26,062 nucleotides of DNA, taken from positions 1 through 26,062 of the forward strand of contig JBJEFI010000160.1 in NCBI GenBank assembly GCA_051873875.1. The letters run 5' to 3'. Shown piece by piece: positions 24,214 to 26,062 of the stretch. A program made the position numbers and the translations under genes. How positions within the stretch are numbered: position 1 is the stretch's first letter; each line of letters starts with the position of its first letter. This DNA is from JBJEFI01 sp051873875 (lineage in GTDB: Bacteria; Bacillota; Bacilli; Bacillales; Bacillaceae_G). Under the pieces are notes generated by a model. The model saw nothing but the letters and a program-made list of their open reading frames with translations. It had not been told where the DNA came from and did no database searches.

Positions 24214-24300
24214 ATTATTCTTATTTCGACAAAGTCTTCTCTTTTTCAACATAAGCTAGCTTACTCTCTCTAGAGTTTCTCAACATAAGTATTCCTTATA

Positions 24301-24337
24301 AAAAAAGCTGTTATGAGTCTTCATAACAACTTTTTAA
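24301..24337 (-). terminator. Terminator after the effector-binding pseudogene
   Basis: TGTTATGA/TCATAACA (8 bp) with loop GTCT extends after one mismatch into A/T pairs, with an A-run on plus (T-run on minus). Confidence 0.8.
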
Positions 24338-24360
24338 TCATATAGCTCCTACACTATGGA

Positions 24361-24816
24361 TTATAATTTTTTGATTTGAAAAAACATATATAATTGGCCA
24401 TTTTCTTCAGGACATATGTAGTCGTGAGCCGCACCTACCAATTTCATATTATTCTCCTTTAGATCGTTTAGAATATAAAGAAAAACATTTTTAACTTCTT
24501 CCTCAACTTTAACATAAACGTATTCATAAGATGGGATTGTCCATTTTACCCAGTTAAGTGGTTGCTCTGCTTCTTCTACAACTTCCACACCTGCAAGATA
24601 CAATCCTTCTGTAAAATTGTTTTCCTAAGGGTGAAAGCTTCGAGAAAAATTATTCATCGCCCCCCATATGCCAAGTATCTTACCATTTTCACCTTTTTTA
24701 ACTAAAGGCTCTACCTCTACAAAATGGTTATTGGCATCATTCCAAAGATTTTCAATAAAGTTTGCCCCATCCTTTGTTGAACCTTCTTTTCCAATTACCA
24801 AAAAAGACTGATTCAT
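24361..24816 (-). pseudogene. GyrI/AraC-effector-binding-like protein interrupted by an in-frame amber codon
   Basis: A single minus-strand frame of about 151 codons is broken by one TAG at 24627-24625. Upstream codons give MNQSFLVIGKEG to NFSRSFHP; the same frame continues with ENNFTEGLYLAGVEV to the C-terminus FFQIKKL. Both halves together resemble the small-molecule-binding domain of the AraC-E-bind/GyrI-like family: VIGKEGST start, NLWNDA helix, YLAGVEV and IPSYEYVYVKV strands. A single TGG-to-TAG change would explain the break, since aromatic residues are common there. The start codon lacks a good ribosome site, so the gene may also be N-terminally degraded. A sequencing error cannot be excluded. 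Confidence 0.7.
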
Positions 24817-25041
24817 CCATCTTTTAATATCTACCTTAACACCTTCTCCCTATTTCTTTCCCTTAGCAATCCATTTTATTAATATTCACTACTTATATCT
24901 CCTGTATTTTCTTATACTGGCTCATACAAATTAAATATCTTTCTATCGATTTCCAAGAAAAATTCCACATCAAAGGCTACATGTCATTATTATCTTTGTG
25001 TAAGAGAACGCCACCATGAAATGAAAAGTACCTATCTATCT

Positions 25042-25773
25042 TTATTTCGCACCTAATATTTCTTTTGCTTTTTTGATTGATGCTTCTGTTGGCGGTTCAA
25101 TTCCTGCTAATGGATATGTTAACCCAAGCTCTTCCCATTTAAATATCCCCATTTGGTGATAAGGAAGTACTTCTACTCGTTCCACATTTTGTAACGTGTG
25201 GATAAATGCAGCTAATTCCTTTAAGTCTCCTTCATCATCTGTCTTTGTTGGCACAAGAACGTGGCGAATCCAAACAGGAACTTTTTTATCAGATAAATAA
25301 GTAGCAAACTGTTTAATATGCTCATTGCCCATTCCGACTAATTCTGTATGTTTTTCATTATTAATATGCTTTAAATCTAACAAAATTAAATCTGTGTAGT
25401 TTAAAAGCTCATCCATTTTTTCTTTCCATTTTGGATTATTTAAATTAGCACTACCAGCGGATGTATCAATGGTCGTATGAATGCCCTCTTTTTTACATAG
25501 CTTAAAAACATCAATTAAGAAATCAAGCTGTAGTAATGGTTCTCCACCACTAATCGTAATGCCTCCACCTGACGTTTTAAAAAAGCTTTTATATTTTTTA
25601 GCATCGTTTACGATTTCTTCTGGTGTCACTTCTCTTCCATCACCCATTTTCCACGTATCTGCATTATGACAATATTGACATCTTAATAAACAGCCTTGTG
25701 TAAAAACAATATAACGTAAGCCAGGACCGTCAACCGCTCCCATTGTTTCAATTGAATGTATTCTTCCGTTCAT
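25042..25773 (-). CDS. pflA: Pyruvate formate-lyase-activating enzyme
   Basis: This radical-SAM enzyme installs the glycyl radical on PFL. The 243-residue product has the 4Fe-4S motif CLLRCQYC (Cys28/32/35), preceded by ETMGAVDGPGLRYIVFTQG, which is diagnostic for PFL activases. The SAM-binding GGGITISGGEPLL follows near 75-87. I start at ATG 25773 with GGAGGGATAAG upstream, 14 codons after the longest possible start, which has no ribosome site. The preceding gene on the same strand is pflB, separated by about 240 bp of structured spacer. Activity implies anaerobic mixed-acid fermentation, a trait of B. cereus-like rather than B. subtilis-like Bacillales. No clear terminator was found after its stop. 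Confidence 0.96.
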   Translation of the reverse strand: MNGRIHSIETMGAVDGPGLRYIVFTQGCLLRCQYCHNADTWKMGDGREVTPEEIVNDAKKYKSFFKTSGGGITISGGEPLLQLDFLIDVFKLCKKEGIHTTIDTSAGSANLNNPKWKEKMDELLNYTDLILLDLKHINNEKHTELVGMGNEHIKQFATYLSDKKVPVWIRHVLVPTKTDDEGDLKELAAFIHTLQNVERVEVLPYHQMGIFKWEELGLTYPLAGIEPPTEASIKKAKEILGAK

Positions 25774-25795
25774 CTTATCCCTCCATATAGAAAGA

Positions 25796-25830
25796 AAAGA
25801 GGGGGATGTACTCACCCCAACCTCTTTTTT
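25796..25830. terminator. Hairpin in the pflB-pflA spacer
   Basis: The outer stem AAAGAGG/CCTCTTT and inner GGG/CCC enclose the loop ATGTACTCA. The T-run is strong on plus and broken (TTTTCTTTC) on minus. On the pfl strand it may be a leaky terminator that lowers pflA relative to pflB. Confidence 0.45.
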
Positions 25831-25851
25831 ACTATTCCCATCTTCCCATGG

Positions 25852-25873
25852 GCAACATGTTTCGCTTTTAATT
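25852..25873. repeat. 22-bp direct repeat, left copy
   Basis: The sequence GCAACATGTTTCGC followed by TTTTAATT recurs 136 bp to the right with a single A-to-G change. The two copies bracket a region with two hairpins in the pflB-pflA spacer. Confidence 0.75.
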
Positions 25874-25909
25874 TATCTAGCTATACACTGCCTTTTTCGG
25901 TAACTTCTC

Positions 25910-25948
25910 CCTAGCCAATTGAGACAAAAAGCATCTCATTTGACTAGG
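25910..25948. repeat. Inverted repeat (15-bp stem) inside the pflB-pflA spacer
   Basis: CCTAGCCAATTGAGA pairs with TCTCATTTGACTAGG with two imperfect positions, around a 9-nt A-rich loop. No T-run follows, so it is not a classical terminator. A smaller GCGC/GCGC hairpin lies at 25972-25989. Confidence 0.65.
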
Positions 25949-25987
25949 TTTCCAGTTCCCTTCAAAAGTCTGCGCCTATTCGTTAGC

Positions 25988-26009
25988 GCAACGTGTTTCG
26001 CTTTTAATT
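25988..26009. repeat. 22-bp direct repeat, right copy
   Basis: The sequence GCAACGTGTTTCGC followed by TTTTAATT is the second copy. It ends 1 bp before the pflB stop codon. Confidence 0.75.
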
Positions 26010-26010
26010 A

Positions 26011-26062
26011 TTACATTCTTTCGTGCATTGTACGATGAATTACATCAAGTTGTTGTTCACGA
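26011..26062 (-). CDS. pflB: Pyruvate formate-lyase (C-terminal end only)
   Basis: Minus-strand translation from the window edge gives REQQLDVIHRTMHERM and stop. This resembles the C-terminus of Bacillales formate acetyltransferase (REQQ..VI.RT.HE.M). The glycyl-radical loop lies outside the window. The call is supported by the adjacent activase gene on the same strand. Only 16 complete codons are visible. Confidence 0.8.
   Translation of the reverse strand, partial: REQQLDVIHRTMHERM

Overview
The window is chromosomal DNA from a low-GC, spore-forming member of the Bacillales (Bacillaceae or Planococcaceae/Caryophanaceae type; the genus cannot be fixed from sequence reading alone). The evidence is a gamma-type SASP (sspE), SspK and other small Yfh/YpzG-type proteins, strong AGGAGG-type ribosome binding sites, intrinsic terminators after most genes, and gene order matching the Bacillus subtilis yfhE-yfhF-recX-yfhH-sspK-yfhJ-yfhP-mutY-sspE-ygaC-ygaD-ygaE-gsaB-perR-ygzB-rrnD segment, read here in reverse. 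I see no transposase, phage gene, tRNA, CRISPR array or obvious composition change.

Layout. 1-536: tandem P1/P2 promoters and leader of an rRNA operon running leftward out of the window, then the upstream region of ygzB. 537-1366: ygzB and perR, convergent across a shared terminator; perR has a Per-box-like site over its own promoter. 1623-3936: an AbgT-type transporter and a small potassium-channel-like protein, at the place where B. subtilis has ygaF. 4196-10104: gsaB (heme pathway aminomutase) and a large glutamate synthase subunit with no small subunit nearby. 10207-14213: ygaE, the ABC exporter ygaD, ygaC and sspE. 14528-17857: mutY/yfhP (divergent), yfhJ, sspK, a YpzG-like gene and yfhH. 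18019-19647: L-lactate permease with a cre-like site upstream. 19941-22836: recX (leftward) divergent from yfhF plus an imidazolonepropionase-like amidohydrolase. 22837-23680: a structured leader of about 150 nt and a GNAT acetyltransferase. 23790-23918: yfhE. 24003-24213: six DnaA boxes (four perfect). 24361-24816: an effector-binding-domain gene broken by an in-frame amber codon. 25042-26062: pflA and the last codons of pflB, separated by a structured spacer carrying a 22-bp direct repeat.

The core is conserved housekeeping (peroxide sensing, A/G-mismatch repair, recombination control, spore proteins). Metabolic genes absent from this locus in B. subtilis are interleaved with it: AbgT transporter, glutamate synthase, lactate permease, amidohydrolase, and pyruvate formate-lyase with its activase. 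PFL, its activase and lactate permease fit a facultative anaerobe with mixed-acid or lactate metabolism. The least explained elements are the intergenic DnaA-box cluster, the structured leader of the acetyltransferase gene, the repeat-bearing pflB-pflA spacer, and the hairpin between the Shine-Dalgarno and start codon of the glutamate synthase gene.
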